In this document: one piece after another, positions 22,901-35,311 of the stretch
Layout of the letters: each line of letters opens with the position of its first letter
Position numbering within the stretch: the first letter of the stretch is position 1
NCBI RefSeq assembly: GCF_910591885.1
Contig: NC_063274.1
Span: 10,273,725-10,337,724 of the forward strand
Source: Bombus terrestris
Taxonomy: Eukaryota > Arthropoda > Insecta > Hymenoptera > Apidae
Reading direction: 5' to 3'
Length of the DNA stretch: 64,000 bases
Translations under genes and position numbers: made by a program
The notes under the pieces: generated by a model
The model's database searches: none
Told to the model about the DNA's origin: nothing
Seen by the model: the letters and a program-made list of their open reading frames with translations, nothing else

Positions 22901-24320
22901 TGAAATCGTTTGAATTCAGATAATTTCACTTTAAGTGGCTAGTTATTGTTAGTGGAAAATGGATATCTGAAATGGTCTGTGGTTAAACTCGATTTGGTTT
23001 AGAGAACCAATATTTGAGCGAGCACGAAACTGGAAATAGTAGGGAGAACTTAAACCTCGCTCGAAACTTGAAAGAATATTTCAAAAGAAATAAAATAACA
23101 GGTTCACGAGTTATTTAACTTTGTATCATTTGGATTCGAGTAACTTGATTAATTTGTATGAGGTGTAACCGGCAACGAATCACAACGTTTTAATAGAGAA
23201 TAGTAATAAATTGTACATTCGCGTTAGAGAATGTACAAAGGTTAGCGCCTGAATTATGCAATGTACCTGGTAAATACATCTAGCTTATTAACGTCTCGTA
23301 TCCTCTATTATATCGTACACGATGGAACATTTGAATAGCGAATACTTGAAATCCTTATTCCAAGAGCATTCCGGAAATTGTAGGAGTCCTATCGATCTTC
23401 CTCCTTCTCTTTCTAAAACAGCACGATCGATGTAATTGTTTCTTCAGTCACGACTCGTGAGAGGAAAAAGTACCAGCGAAAACGTACGGTACGCGCGAAC
23501 ACGTAGCCGACCGGCAAACTCATTAAGACCTTAAGTGCCGGATTAAACAAACCTTTCCGAAGAAAGCAAGCAGATTACAGGCTTGCGACGATGTAAACGA
23601 GTTGTTTCACGAGGTGTATATGTATACATAACTTCACGTAAGATACGTAATTGCGAATTAGTTTTCTTCAACGAATTCCTCGGTTGCCCGCTCGATAATC
23701 CTCGTTTACACGCACGATAACTATTATTAATTTCCTGTAGCCTAGTTGGTCGATACGGCGCCGGATCAGCACGGATCCTAACCAAAGCGAGAAGTACTAC
23801 ATATGTACATCCCGCTGGCAAACTCTGTACGTAGACATAGCTGTATTTGATATGAAACGAAATGCCTATAAAGAAACTGGCTTCCATTAAACCACGCGTA
23901 TTCGACACCGATAGCATTTTCGTGTTCAATTTCCTGGTCGATCCACTTTTTTCTCGTCTTTCGGTCTTCGAGCGAGCACCGACATAGCGAAAAATACGCC
24001 GAGGCCATTCGATGAGTTTTTTAAGCTCTAGACATAGCTATATCTCCAGAGGACCCGCTGCGCGAAATTGATATTGTAGGAGTGGTTGGTTGAGCTCCCG
24101 GTATGCGAATAGTCTTTTGGTTTTCCGGTTATAAATTATAATAAAATTTCTCTGACTGACTGAAGATCGAGAATAAAGATATCGTGGCGCATTGGTATCT
24201 TAGGGGAAATATGATAGAAGTTATTTTAGAATCACATGTTACGGGTTCTACGATGTTATTGCAAACAAGTAAAAACTTTTCTCTATGGTAATTTCTTGAG
24301 TGGCATCGTATAATAAAAAT
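22901..24320. other. Gene-free stretch, mixed composition
   Basis: 22901-23400 is AT-rich. 23440-24060 is CpG-richer with overlapping minus-strand frames of 76 and 128 codons and no recognised protein. A fair plus-strand acceptor (GTTTCTTCAG) near 23446 has no matching donor. Confidence 0.45.
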
Positions 24321-24322
24321 CT

Positions 24323-24357
24323 AACAAACAAACAAACAAACAAACAAACAAACAAAA
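24323..24357. repeat. (AAAC)n microsatellite
   Basis: Eight or more perfect AAAC/CAAA units. It is the first part of a three-part simple-repeat array and gives an artefactual Thr-Asn-Lys-Gln frame on the plus strand. Confidence 0.95.
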
Positions 24358-24460
24358 ATAGAAACAATAATAGAAACAAAAAAAGAAACAAAAATAGAAA
24401 CAAAAATAAAAACAAAAATAGAAACAAAAATAGAAACAATAATAGAAACAAAAATAGAAA
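24354..24460. repeat. Imperfect 12-bp repeat, unit AAAAATAGAAAC
   Basis: About eight to nine copies of a 12-base unit with a few substitutions and one 6-base slip. The unit probably grew from the neighbouring AAAC repeat, since GAAAC and AAAAC alternate. Minus-strand frames of Phe, Leu, Cys and Tyr across it are composition artefacts. Confidence 0.9.
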
Positions 24461-24549
24461 TTCAAATTTTCAAATTTTCAAATTTTTAAAAATTCAAATT
24501 TTTAAATATTTAAAAATTCAAATTTTCAAATTTTTAAAAATTCAAGTTT
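24459..24549. repeat. Palindromic AAATTTT-type repeat array
   Basis: Repeated CAAATTTT, CAAATTTTTAAAAATT and AAATATTTAAA words fill about 90 bases. Because each word is nearly its own reverse complement, the whole array can fold into nested hairpins. It abuts the 12-bp array directly. Confidence 0.85.
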
Positions 24550-27500
24550 CATAAAAGAAATTTCCAAAAGCATATTATTTTTTTTTGTATTACGTCAATC
24601 AAAATACATATACCTTCAGAGTTGAAATAAATTTATCCTATCGACAAAATGAAGAAATGAAATATCAACGAAACCGTAAAATTTATTACTTGCCTTTAAA
24701 GCGAGCATTTTAGCACAAGTTTCGGGAATCATCGCAAGAGACTCGAGCGTTTTTCCGCCGCAATGGCGATAGTCGAACTTTCTTTTTACGTACGAGTATC
24801 GCGAGTTGAGGATATCGTCTGCGACACTTATTATCAGAATCATTGAAAGTTCTCAAAAGTCGTAACCCAACGGGCGTATTTCATCCGTCATGGCCAACCG
24901 CGGGCCGTTATACCTTAACGATCCTATAAATGGACCAAACAGCGAGACCGCGGAAGCGGAACACTTCTAACGAGTTTCATTGAAATTCACGAGAATCCTG
25001 GCTGACCCCTTCATAGTACGATGCCCGGCGGAACTTTCGAATAAAATTACCTTGGACGCACAGTGAATCGCGAGCGTGGCAAAAGGACGAGAGCAGAGCG
25101 TGTTCGTATCGGTATTTCGAGAACGTAGAGAAATTCACCGGTGGAAATTCATCGATCGTCGTTCATCGATCATCATCCACCGATGACGCGATGACAATTG
25201 GTGCCAATCGAAGCTCTAGAGTTGCATATGGTTGCCCAAGAAAGTCTCCTAATGAAAGATGGCGTGCTAACGCCGCGAACAGCAGAAGGATGTTGCACGA
25301 GTAACAGAAAATAAACGAAATTTCGTTTCGAGCTGAAGTCCGTTGTGTCAGCAGTATTTGAATAGAGATATCTCGGGTGATAAACGTGTGGTTAAGAATC
25401 TCTGTTGAGTAGTGACTTATTAAACTTTTTTATTTGAAAATTCCTGAAATTCTCAAGATATTTATATCGAAATTTTAATATCTTATATTTGGAATAAAAC
25501 GTCAACATTTGCTCAGGATTGCATTTGTATTTTAAACATGATAAATGGCAAAATGAAAACAGGAATTACGTAAGCCACACCTAAGATTAAAAGTATCTCA
25601 CAGCACCTTGCTATCTAACTCTATGAATACGTATGACGCATTCTATCTTTGTACATGTATAAATTTATTTCTTAGAAATGTGATTACTCATATTCAAATG
25701 TTACTTGCGTAGCATTTTACCAGAAGTATTTTATCTCGTAACATAGTGGCACGTACTTATATACTTATAAATTATAGACGAGTATTGGTAAGTAGAAGTA
25801 TTAAAGTATATTCATATCGCTTGCAACTTTGTTCCGCCACATTCTCGATAACCCCATGGAGAGAGTCGTTAGATCTGATAACCGATAAACATAATATGCG
25901 TGTTACACGATAATGCCACAGGGGGTCATGGTCTTCTTTGAAAAACGGCGCCAGAGTTGCACAGCGAGATACTGTTGCAGAGCTTAGGCCCTCATTCTCA
26001 TACGTGCTATATGTGACGTATAAATATACCCGCATAAATTCCCATCCTCTTTTCCAATTGCATGTAAGTACGAGATTTTGATTCGAAACAACGTGCATTC
26101 CATTCTTTGAGCGTTCCAAGCTGTACGTTACACTTCTAGAAACATGCCTTAAAGGTAAATTTTTCGTAGCCTTAGACCGCATTCTTACACGTACGAACCG
26201 TTACTCTGTTTTCCAACTGCACGCACGTAAGAATATAATTTTGACACAGAACAAGAGTCCCACTTTGCACGTTACGTGTACAGAAACACGCCTTAAGGAA
26301 ACGTTCTTTCACTCTTCTTAACCTAAACGATTCTCGGAATTCCGTTACTTCAGAATCTACATCAAACTACTGTATTTTGATTTACAATTCCGAGTACCAT
26401 ACAACACTTCAAAAAGATAAGCTTTCAACGTGTGACTTACTTTAAAAAATGAAGCTTAACTAAAGCTAAAAATGGAGATTGGCATTCAACACTCACCAAA
26501 AGTCTAATCATCTTGCACGTTGTATTCTTTCACACTCCGTGTAGCGTCAAAATTGATGTCTTTAGAAAGATTCGACCTTGTTTATCGTCCAAACATTACA
26601 GCGATGGAAATTCGGCTTTTTCAGCCACGTAGTAGCTCCGGTTCTACCCGAGGCCCAACAACACTTTAACAGTTCGGTATTCCCCCATAGCGCAACTGTA
26701 TAACGCGATAATCGCATCATGCTCGACACACAATGGCGGATTAGTTGCCGATTCTCCCCACGGCGTATAGCCAGTTAGTTGAAACGGTTGCACAAGCAAA
26801 TTGATGCGTGATCGTCACATTGTTCCCGGAACTAGTCCTCGGAGACAAATACGGCAAGATTTTGCGATGCCGTTACATCACAATCCTATACACAGATCCG
26901 ACAAAAATTTCTTAATTTATCTGCTAAACTGTAAAGTGCTTCAATCGTTAAGTATAAGTTGTGTATATCAGATGTGTACATCTACATATACGTGGTTTAT
27001 TGTTGTGCGATCACAGCGCTCTGTGACTAGCGTTCAATTTGTAAAACACACCTTATAACAGTAAGAATCTTATTCCCACCATAATAGAGTTAGATCAGTA
27101 TAATTAAGTACGAATACGTGCGTTGCAATCGAATGTCGACTAATCTTTTCAGGGAAATATCGTATTTACTCGCTCGTTCGAAAGACGATACCGGACATCG
27201 CGCGACCGCTGGTGATATTTCATCTCTTAATGTTCCTCGATCGAGCAACGGAAGATTAACCGTCGAATATGGCTGTTGCATAGATATTTCAATATGTATA
27301 ATAGTTTGATGGAGTACACACAGACGTTAGTAAGAGGATTACTGAAATACACGGAATGGAAATGAGGTTAGGTGAGAAATGTTATCTCGTAAGATAAGCC
27401 GCCAAATGTTACCGTATTTTTCCTGCGTGGTCATATATCATAGTCTGTATCTTTTAATTTCTTCCGCCATTTTCTTTTCTAAGACGTTCTTTCACTGACA

Positions 27501-27560
27501 TCTACCGTATTCTCTCGCAAACATTTATTGCATATAAACGTTAAGTACTGTATTCCATTT
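24550..27560. other. Gene-free stretch
   Basis: 24640-25370 is moderately CpG-rich; 25380-27550 is mostly AT-rich. A fair plus-strand donor (TTG|GTAAGT, intron from 25788) has no good exon in front of it. A minus-strand frame of 136 codons at 25772-26182 lacks recognised similarity and overlaps a diverged duplication. TCTTTTCAG at about 27152 is a fair acceptor followed by an open frame but only a weak donor. Confidence 0.45.
25982..26310. repeat. Diverged tandem duplication of a 140-180 bp unit
   Basis: Unit one (about 25982-26160) and unit two (about 26169-26305) share the same blocks in order: CTTAGGCC/CCTTAGAC plus CATTCT, TTTTCCAA(T/C)TGCA, GTAAG, TTTTGA, CACGTTAC/TACGTTACAC, AGAAACA(T/C)GCCTTAA. 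Substitutions and indels are numerous, so the event is old. No coding or transposon signature was found in either unit. Confidence 0.6.
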
Positions 27561-28380
27561 CGAAATCCGCTCAAACAGTCTGTGAATTCCATAGAAATTG
27601 TTCCGATAAGAAACATCCTTCGAAATTAGTGCTCGCGAGTGCAAGCCTCCCGGCAATTCATAAGTCGATTTAACGAGATTACGCGGCAGGGAACGGCGTG
27701 ATTCGTAAATACCGTGAGTGAAGAGACGCATGCCGTCGAGAACGGTGTCATTCGATCCGACGTGACTCGTTGATTTGCTCGATAAATGAAATTTACGAGG
27801 TACATATAATGTACGCGGATAGTGGTGAGGAGCACTGAAACAGCGGATCAAGCGATTTTCCCGAGTAGCATCGTCTAACCTCTTTCGAACGACACGACGA
27901 CGACAACGATGACGATGTTGACGAGAAGAACGGTGTCAATGGACGAAAACGCGAAAGGCGAAAGAGAACAGGGAGGAAGGAGAAAGGTGGGCAGCGTATA
28001 CCAGGTAATGTATTAATGGGATGCAGAAGCAGCCGAGTTACCCAAGTAAGTGTCATTAATCTTTCGCTGGCGCCTCGCGCGCAAAGTGTCAGCTTGTTGG
28101 GTTGGTTCGTGGTGCGCCTCCATAGGTGCCGGCTGCATCGACCGGAAGTCGAGACAGTCCGACAAAAGTGTTCCCCTCCTTCAGATCGGAACTTTTTGCT
28201 GGTAATTAATGACAGGTCATGAAACAACGGCGCATGCAAAGAGATCCGTTAAGTATGTACTAAACGCAGCTTTGTGAGCTGCTCGAACGGTCGAGCATCG
28301 AAGTGACGTTGCACCGAGAACAGTTGGCTAAGGGAATGTGGGTGTTTTGCAAGAATGTGAGGATCCCTTGGTCGAAGGGA
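27561..28380. other. CpG-rich gene-free block with a plus-strand donor
   Basis: CpG-rich, with a short imperfect CGA/GAC trinucleotide stretch near 27893-27925. The plus strand has a donor, CAA|GTAAGT, with the intron starting at 28046. No strong acceptor or clear promoter lies upstream, so an exon is not called. The 148- and 108-codon minus-strand frames are unrecognised and overlap plus-strand frames. Confidence 0.45.
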
Positions 28381-31300
28381 AGGGTGTAAGATGTTGAATT
28401 ATTTTAGGTAAATAACGATACATTATTTTAGATGTGAAGGTGAGAGATGCGAATGTGTATAGGGATCTATGCTGTTACTTGAAATATTGAAGTAGAAATT
28501 AGGTTCTTGTAGTACGTAGTATGTTGGTCTAGATTGATAAATCGGGTGATTAAGCGTTGCCTAAATATGGAAAGCATTTAAAATTAGAAATTTACATCAA
28601 AGCGAGTAAGGATCAGCCTTGAGGTATTGATATTTGTACAGAAACAAATTCAAACAATTTTGTCGATATTACTAGTAAATTTTAAGAGAACACTTTGTAA
28701 TTGTACATTTCCTATTGTACAAAAATTGAATAAAATATAGCATCAATTTTCAATAAAATTTTCCATATACGTGAAATCATCACAGATCCAACGCATATGT
28801 ATGTTAGCCAATAATATTGAAACTTTTATAGCTGAATCAAAATCCAAATAGGTCGTAGAAATTCCTCTTGAAAGTTCTACAACCTAGGCCATAAAGATCT
28901 CTCGAATAGCTTCTGCAGCTGGATGTTGATCGTTGGAATTTTCAATCATAAAAAATAGATGCATCAAAAACTGGATAAACTCAAAGTACGGTATTATAAG
29001 GAAAGGACAAATAAGAAAAAGATCCTCTTTACACGTCGATGATAATACGTATCGAGAAATTCTCGATAAAGTTAACATTGGTCGGCCGACACACATAGCA
29101 GTTACATATTGCATTCGTGCATTTACAGACAGATTCGATACGGTTATCTTTCATTCTGACGCAGATCGCTCGAATTGATAGCGTACGATCCCAAGGAGAA
29201 AGTATGCCGCCATCTGTGGTTTTATCCTTCGAAACAAGGCTCGGTTAAATACGAGCCTGACATCCTGGCGAACTTTCGCCATTTCGTCGGTCCTTCAAGA
29301 TTTAATAAAAGCGTTTAGTTGTCTTTGCAAACCGCCATTTCGTTCCAATCACTTTATGAAGTTGCGTTAATTCTGTAATATTTGCCAATTTTTATATCTT
29401 ATAAAAAGGCGTAACTTTTAGAATATGAAGGGGTTTGATAACTTTGTTTGCAAAAACGAATTTTTATTATAAATGTCGGGGTGTGATTCATATTATTTAA
29501 CGAACAGGGTTTATAATATAACCAATTTTAACATCTTACAGTTTTTAAAGGTGTTGCGTAGGTTAAACGAAAGTTTCCAGATTCGAAGAATATGATATTG
29601 AAATGATTATCAACAAAAATTTATGAGAAAGATTTACATATCTCAGAAGTTAATGTCTACACTTTTTATACTTTTTGAGATTGAAATGGCATTTAGAGTT
29701 AACCCTTTTAGTGCGATCGAAAGAATTGTATCTAAGCAAAGAATATCGAACCAGTTTGATGTAATTTGGTAAGGTTTGAGAAAAACATTATTCGAATTTG
29801 TGGAACATCTCACACAGGGCTTCTGCAGAGAAATTCAACCATTTATAACGTTTCATAAATTTATTTTGAGATAAACTTCTCTCGCGATGCAAATAATAAG
29901 ACGCCATCGCATACGTAATGATGTATGCACTAAAAGAATTAGACAAGAAAGCATTAGACAATTAATGAATTTTTAAATTATTTAAATAACTTGTACCTTT
30001 GAAAGTAAATTACTTACATATAAATTCCACATAGATACATGTATTCTATCGGCAAATAAACTCCTGAAATACAGTTTTAATTATACATTTTTTCCATGAG
30101 ATTTCTAAATATTTACCATTTTTAGGGTTCAAAAAGTTCATTCACACGTACATTTATATACGAAACATATTTCCAACGCCCTTTCCGTTTTCTTGAAATT
30201 TCGATTTTCAAATGATATTCTTGGCGAACAAGTGGCAGCTGAGGATCACAAGTGTAAATAATGATTTGATCGCGAAGAAGAGGAAGGGAAAGATGGCATA
30301 TTCGCGACATGGTGCAACGCCTATCGGTTTTTATGCTTCCGGTGGAACTTCTTTGGATATACGAAGGATAACACGAGGTATAAAAGTGCGTTCTCGTAAA
30401 AGTCAATATTGTAGCGCACAGTGTGTGTCTGCGTATCACTTCTTTATGCTGTAGATACACTTTTTTGTAGCGTTTCAATAAAATCACTTTATTTAATCCG
30501 GATTACTCCTACGATATCACACGACCTGCCAAATTTTTTTGGATTTTTTTGGATCAAAATTTTTTGCCTAAACTTTTTGTCCAAAATATTATGCCAGATC
30601 GAGTTTTTATCATGATTTGCAAACTCTAATTTATACCTACCTCCGACTATAGTAAGAAAAAAAGGACGTATTAAGTTTGAGTCTCCCGATTTCCAGACGT
30701 TTCATGTTACGGCGTACTTTGAAACTTTTCGGCAGGTTTACTGACAGATCCGACTACCGAATTTCAACCGAGCTTCTGGAAGTTGTTTTTGAATACAAAG
30801 TTGTTAGCGTTGTTGCTGGGTATAACGAGTGAATATAAAGAAGAATTAAGGTTGCATATTTTATGTGGCGAAATTAAATATTTTGCAGTGAATAGACATT
30901 CTCTTATGCTAAGCACCTTGTATAATATAATATCCGCTAAATGAACCTCATTTAGAGCACAAAGTACATACATATTTTATACATAAAGGATATACGTTAA
31001 TACTATATCATATATTATTGAATAATTCATGCAGTTGATCGTAATTATAATTTTTCTTGAAACAGGAAACCTCAACTAAAATCACTGAACATTTAAACGA
31101 TCGTCTTATGTTCACCCGAATTTCTTCCAAGACTTTGCAACATATATACATTCACGATCTGCTGCAACCATAAAAAGTCTAAAAGTTAAAGTCCTAAGAG
31201 GATTATACAACGGGAGGATCTGTCGCTTGGAGCAAATTTAAATCGCACATTCGATCCACGAATGGCGCGTTTAATTATCTTCAGCCATCTAAATGTGACA

Positions 31301-32074
31301 GCGTGCATGGCAACGTAATAAACTAGCCTCGATGTGTTACGCCGATGCATTCGGTGCGGTTTTATTTGCCCAAGGAAATCTCGAAAACCGGCTCGGGTAT
31401 AGCCGGTTGGAGGCCGCTCCAATTCCGTAATAAGATCTGAAATTCCCGGGAGACTCCGACCCAATTTCCGTCTCAGCACAACGCGGTTTCATGCCTTCAA
31501 CCGCGAGCGGATCGTTTAATTCGCTTCCTTCAACCGCGGGATTATCGCGTTATTGCTCCAGTTATTTCGGTATTCATGACCCAGAGGCAAACTTCCCTGT
31601 GTCGAAGGTCTTCTCGATTGCTGTCTTGCAAGTTCCCCGTGTACCTTTTTCCGATTGATTCTTTTATGCCCATCCATTCCAAGTTGGTCGGATGTTACTG
31701 TGGTCCTTGGTTCGCAGGCTATTGATGAAAGTTGAATGGAAATGTATTGCTGCGTTCCTTTTTTGCAATTGATTCGATGTTAATGTAATGGTAGAGGGAA
31801 GATAAAGGTTGATTGAATGTAATGGACGAGGCGTGGACTTGCTGAGGGGAAGTATTGTGTGTTCAGGTTGATGAAGGTCTGAAAGTAAATGAAGAATACA
31901 AAGCAGTATTAAGCCCCATGGTGTTGATTAAGAATATTTGAGCTATATTCTGATAGCAATCGTTGAGGTTGGAAGCTATTTTTGGTAGGTGGTTAAATAT
32001 TAGATTTCTAAAGTTTACCTTCTAAACTTTTGAAATTTGATTTTTGTATAGTATTGGGATTTATATATTTTATA
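28381..32074. other. Mostly AT-rich gene-free stretch
   Basis: AT-rich apart from 31200-31700. A donor-like GAAG|GTGAGA at about 28439 follows two weak acceptors. A pair of TTTTTTTGGA units stands in tandem near 30533-30556. A minus-strand acceptor-like ACTTCCCCTCAG near 31842 is followed by about 40 open codons but no donor. No gene was recognised. Confidence 0.45.
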
Positions 32075-32284
32075 TTAGGTTGTCCTAAAAGCTTCTTTCG
32101 TTTTAGAAGAAAATAATAGATGGACAACATTTTTTGTTTTAATGCAAACGAAACGTGTCCTATGACAGCTAGAAGACGATCGAAGATAAAGACCACAACA
32201 TTTGATAGATTAGGTTTCATGTTTGTATCAATATAGCCAGATAAAGCAACTGCGTACAGATAGCGAAAGACATTTTTAGGATAA
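32075..32284 (+). mobile_element. Mariner-type MITE
   Basis: The left end reads TTAGGTTGTCCTAAAAG followed by TTCTTTCGTTTT. The right end, GCGAAAGACATTTTTAGGAT, is its imperfect reverse complement (AACGAAAG...CTTTTAGGAC). A TA dinucleotide occurs near the left boundary. TTAGGTTG-type ends with an inner CTTTCGTT block are typical of mariner-family elements I know from bees and other insects. At about 210 bp with no long frame it is non-autonomous, and the last bases of the right end are eroded. Confidence 0.65.
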
Positions 32285-35200
32285 AAATATAAATATTTAT
32301 ATATACATAGTATTGATTACTAATTCGTATCTGTATGAATTCAAATATTCATTTAAAAACGATGCTTGTTTCTCAGGGAACATCCTCAGATATATGAAAC
32401 TACAAACTCACACACTTTGCACACAAAAAGCATTTAAAAATTTGCTGTCCGTATCTTGTGACTATCTTCAGTAAACTTTCTCAATTAGAAATAGTTATAT
32501 TCACTGGTTTACCACCACGATGCCATAAACCATGTATCGAGTATACCTAACAACATCCTTGTTACTTCGTACCCGATTTTCTTCTCGTTTCTCCAGGAGC
32601 GTGAAGCAAAGGCGGTGATTTTAGTTGGAACGTTGCTGCAAGGTTGAGAAGTATTCCCCAAGTACAAGGATACTCCTTTCACTTTAACAGCAGGAGCTTT
32701 GAAACTCTAACCTAGCAAGACGCGTTCGCTTTATAAATACCAGGGTATCGGGTTCGCTGGTGAATTTATAGCCGAGAATTTTGCGGACTAGAGATTACCT
32801 GGAAGCTACGGCTTCATTCGATCCGTTTCTGAGGTAGAGACCTTTAGTGAACCTATAGCAGATGTTCTTAGTAGATTTTTGGAAATTTTAAGGTTGAAAG
32901 TAGCTGAGACTTTTTACATTTTTCTGTCTATCTCTATCTCATGGTATTTTTAACGTATTAATATTTAATATTTTTCTTCAAATTTTCCTTTTTCAACGTA
33001 CTGTGAGTTCTCTCAAAATTCTTCGTTTTGGATTGATTAGAATTGTTTCTAAGAATTTACAATTTCTTGCTGGTCGAAATTTAGATGTTACTGATTTTCA
33101 TTATTCAAATAATTATATTTTATTTATAGTCTCGTTACTAGAGACGAAAATTACTACAATAAAAACACCTAATGAGGTCAGCTGATTGCCAAAGCAAACA
33201 ACTAGACGCGCCGCAATCGTGACCAATTCAGACACAGAATAATTTCAAAGGGATATTCATTAAGAATGGAAATCAGTTCACTAAACTGCACGAAATGAAA
33301 GAGCCTACATACATAATGCACATCGAGCTTTATCCAAGATTGCTTCTATGGGAAACACTGTTAATTTAGTCCATGGAATTAACTTTATGAAACTTCAGAG
33401 TTCTAAATCCACATCTAGAGGTCCTACCATAAAATCATATTAAAAATTCTGAATTAGAAAACCCTCTTTAATTATTACGCAAATTCTTAAATCAAGGAAG
33501 GCAAACAAAAAGAAAAATGCAGAAAGGGAGCAAATAGGGAGAATTTTGATAAATATTTTAGAGAGTACAGGAAGGATAGATACTGCAAACTTCCGTAATC
33601 GTCGGTCCGTTCGTTTTCCATGGATAAAAGAGGAATGACGACGTTCCCGTTGAACCAGTTTCAGAATTGTAATATCCAGGACGGGCTAATATTTACCGAG
33701 CTGATGCAGCACGCGATATATGCTCCCTTTCGGTTACGATTTTCCAGAGTAGAAACGGGCCACTCTTAAACAATACGACCACCGGTAACCGCGTTCGTTC
33801 GCCGCGTTTATTGTGATTGCAGTCCTCCGTGAAGTCGTTTCGCGACGTCGCTAACTTATGCGAATATATTAGCCCGACGGTAATAGTAAAAATTAATTTC
33901 GTGTCTCTCGTTCCGTGACCGACCTCCTCCCCCTTCCCCAAGTCTTCCTTCCAAGGATGATAATCACGTCGTTCTCCTGCAAAAATGCTCGTCCATCTTC
34001 ACTCCGTTGCCGATGACAATGTCGGTTAACCGACGACAATCCCCAGAGACGTGGATACAACGTTGAATTACCTTCCAATGTCGCCGCTACAGAACGAGAA
34101 CGTTTTCAGTGGTGGAATCGTTTCGACGTAATTTGTTGCTTTTCAGGACGTAGTCTAAAGGTTCAAAGGTTAAACGATTTTGTAGGATTGTTAAATGCCA
34201 GAGGGAGATTTGATTATCGTACAGGGGAACGACGAGACTGGAAATGTAGGATTAATGTACGGGTAATACGTCACACTGAGAGGTTTTGTGATATTCCTGG
34301 CGCTTTCACTTTGGACCAATTAGATAATGAACGCAACGATCCTCATTTATGACTCTTCTTAGCTAAAAAATTTATTGAAAATGATGAACTGGAATTCTGA
34401 TGTACAGTGGCTGCAGACAATATTTACACGCATCTTTATAGTCATTAGTATAAAAGTATTAAATAACACAAAATTGAATATACTTGGATCTAATTAATCA
34501 GCATGTACAGTCTATAACAGATGCAATGGCGACACAATACATGTTTTAGCTACTTTAATTTCTGTAAAATACGTATGACTTTATGTACTTAGATTCTGAA
34601 TGTTAAAGCGAGCTAAGAGAAATATTATTATTCATATTTGAAAATCTGTAAAATCAAATCAAGGAGAGATTCTAGACCACATTTTATCACACTGCTGTTC
34701 ACTCTGCACTCTATCGCCCAACTAGTACTTATGTTTATCGTATTTCCCTTTAATTTCCAATTCTTCATTCGCAAGTTTCAACCAAATGCGCACACATTTA
34801 ATCCTTCACCCATGAGATTCCCGCGAATTTTATGCATAATGCGTACGTACAAAGCCTGGTCGCGGTGGTTTAATTAAACGCGTAACGATCGCGGCGACGC
34901 CGATGGATCACGCGCGACGCGAGTCAGGGTCCAGCGTGACCCCCCGGGGCGGCCTGTTCCGCTTTCTCCCTTCCGGCGTGTCACGTTCCTACGTTCGGTT
35001 CACCGGCGGTCAACGAGTTCCTTTAACTCCGGTTTCGCCTTTGTTTCGCGGTCTGAAGCACGTGCTCCGTGACTTAGCGTCATAGTTTCCCTTCGGTTGA
35101 AGAGGAAAAAGGTAGAACGCGAAAGTTCATTAAATAGTCCTTCAATATACGCTTCCGAATCGAATGAGAATTTCAAAGAGAGCCGCCACCGTCGACGACC

Positions 35201-35311
35201 ACCGAAATTCCTTCGTTTATTGCGTCGGAACGTTACGGCTCGTGACGCGCTCGAAACTTTATAGGTGGTCCTCTACGGCCTTCAATTTGGATCTATGTAG
35301 GTATACCGAGC
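32285..35311. other. Gene-free stretch with one good plus-strand acceptor
   Basis: 32300-33580 and 34300-34830 are AT-rich; 33590-34150 and 34840-35290 are CpG-rich. A strong acceptor (ATTTTCTTCTCGTTTCTCCAG) ends at about 32597, with a CTAAC branch-like word about 50 bases earlier. The frame behind it is open for only 16 codons and no donor follows. 34903-35085 holds a 60-codon frame with a true ATG in unusually GC-rich DNA; it is unrecognised. Confidence 0.45.
34403..34429 (+). mobile_element. Isolated Tc1-like terminus
   Basis: TACAGTGGCTGCAGACAATA followed by TTTACAC resembles the outer end of Tc1-type inverted repeats (TACAGTG plus a TTTACAC-like inner part). No partner end was found nearby, so it is a truncated relic or a chance match. 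Confidence 0.3.

Noticed and set aside
24248..24554. Repetitive Phe/Leu/Cys and Asn/Lys frames
   Set aside because: Artefacts of the AAAC and 12-bp simple repeats.
26497..26511. Minus-strand ATG with five codons (Met-Ile-Arg-Leu-Leu) before GTGAGT
   Set aside because: It looks like the start of a signal peptide split by an intron, but it sits in AT-rich DNA with no promoter or downstream exon.
35010..35060. CGGTCAACGAGTTCCTTTAA, reminiscent of a conserved small-subunit rRNA stretch
   Set aside because: The match covers only a few bases with an internal insertion, and the flanks do not follow rRNA, so it is coincidence.
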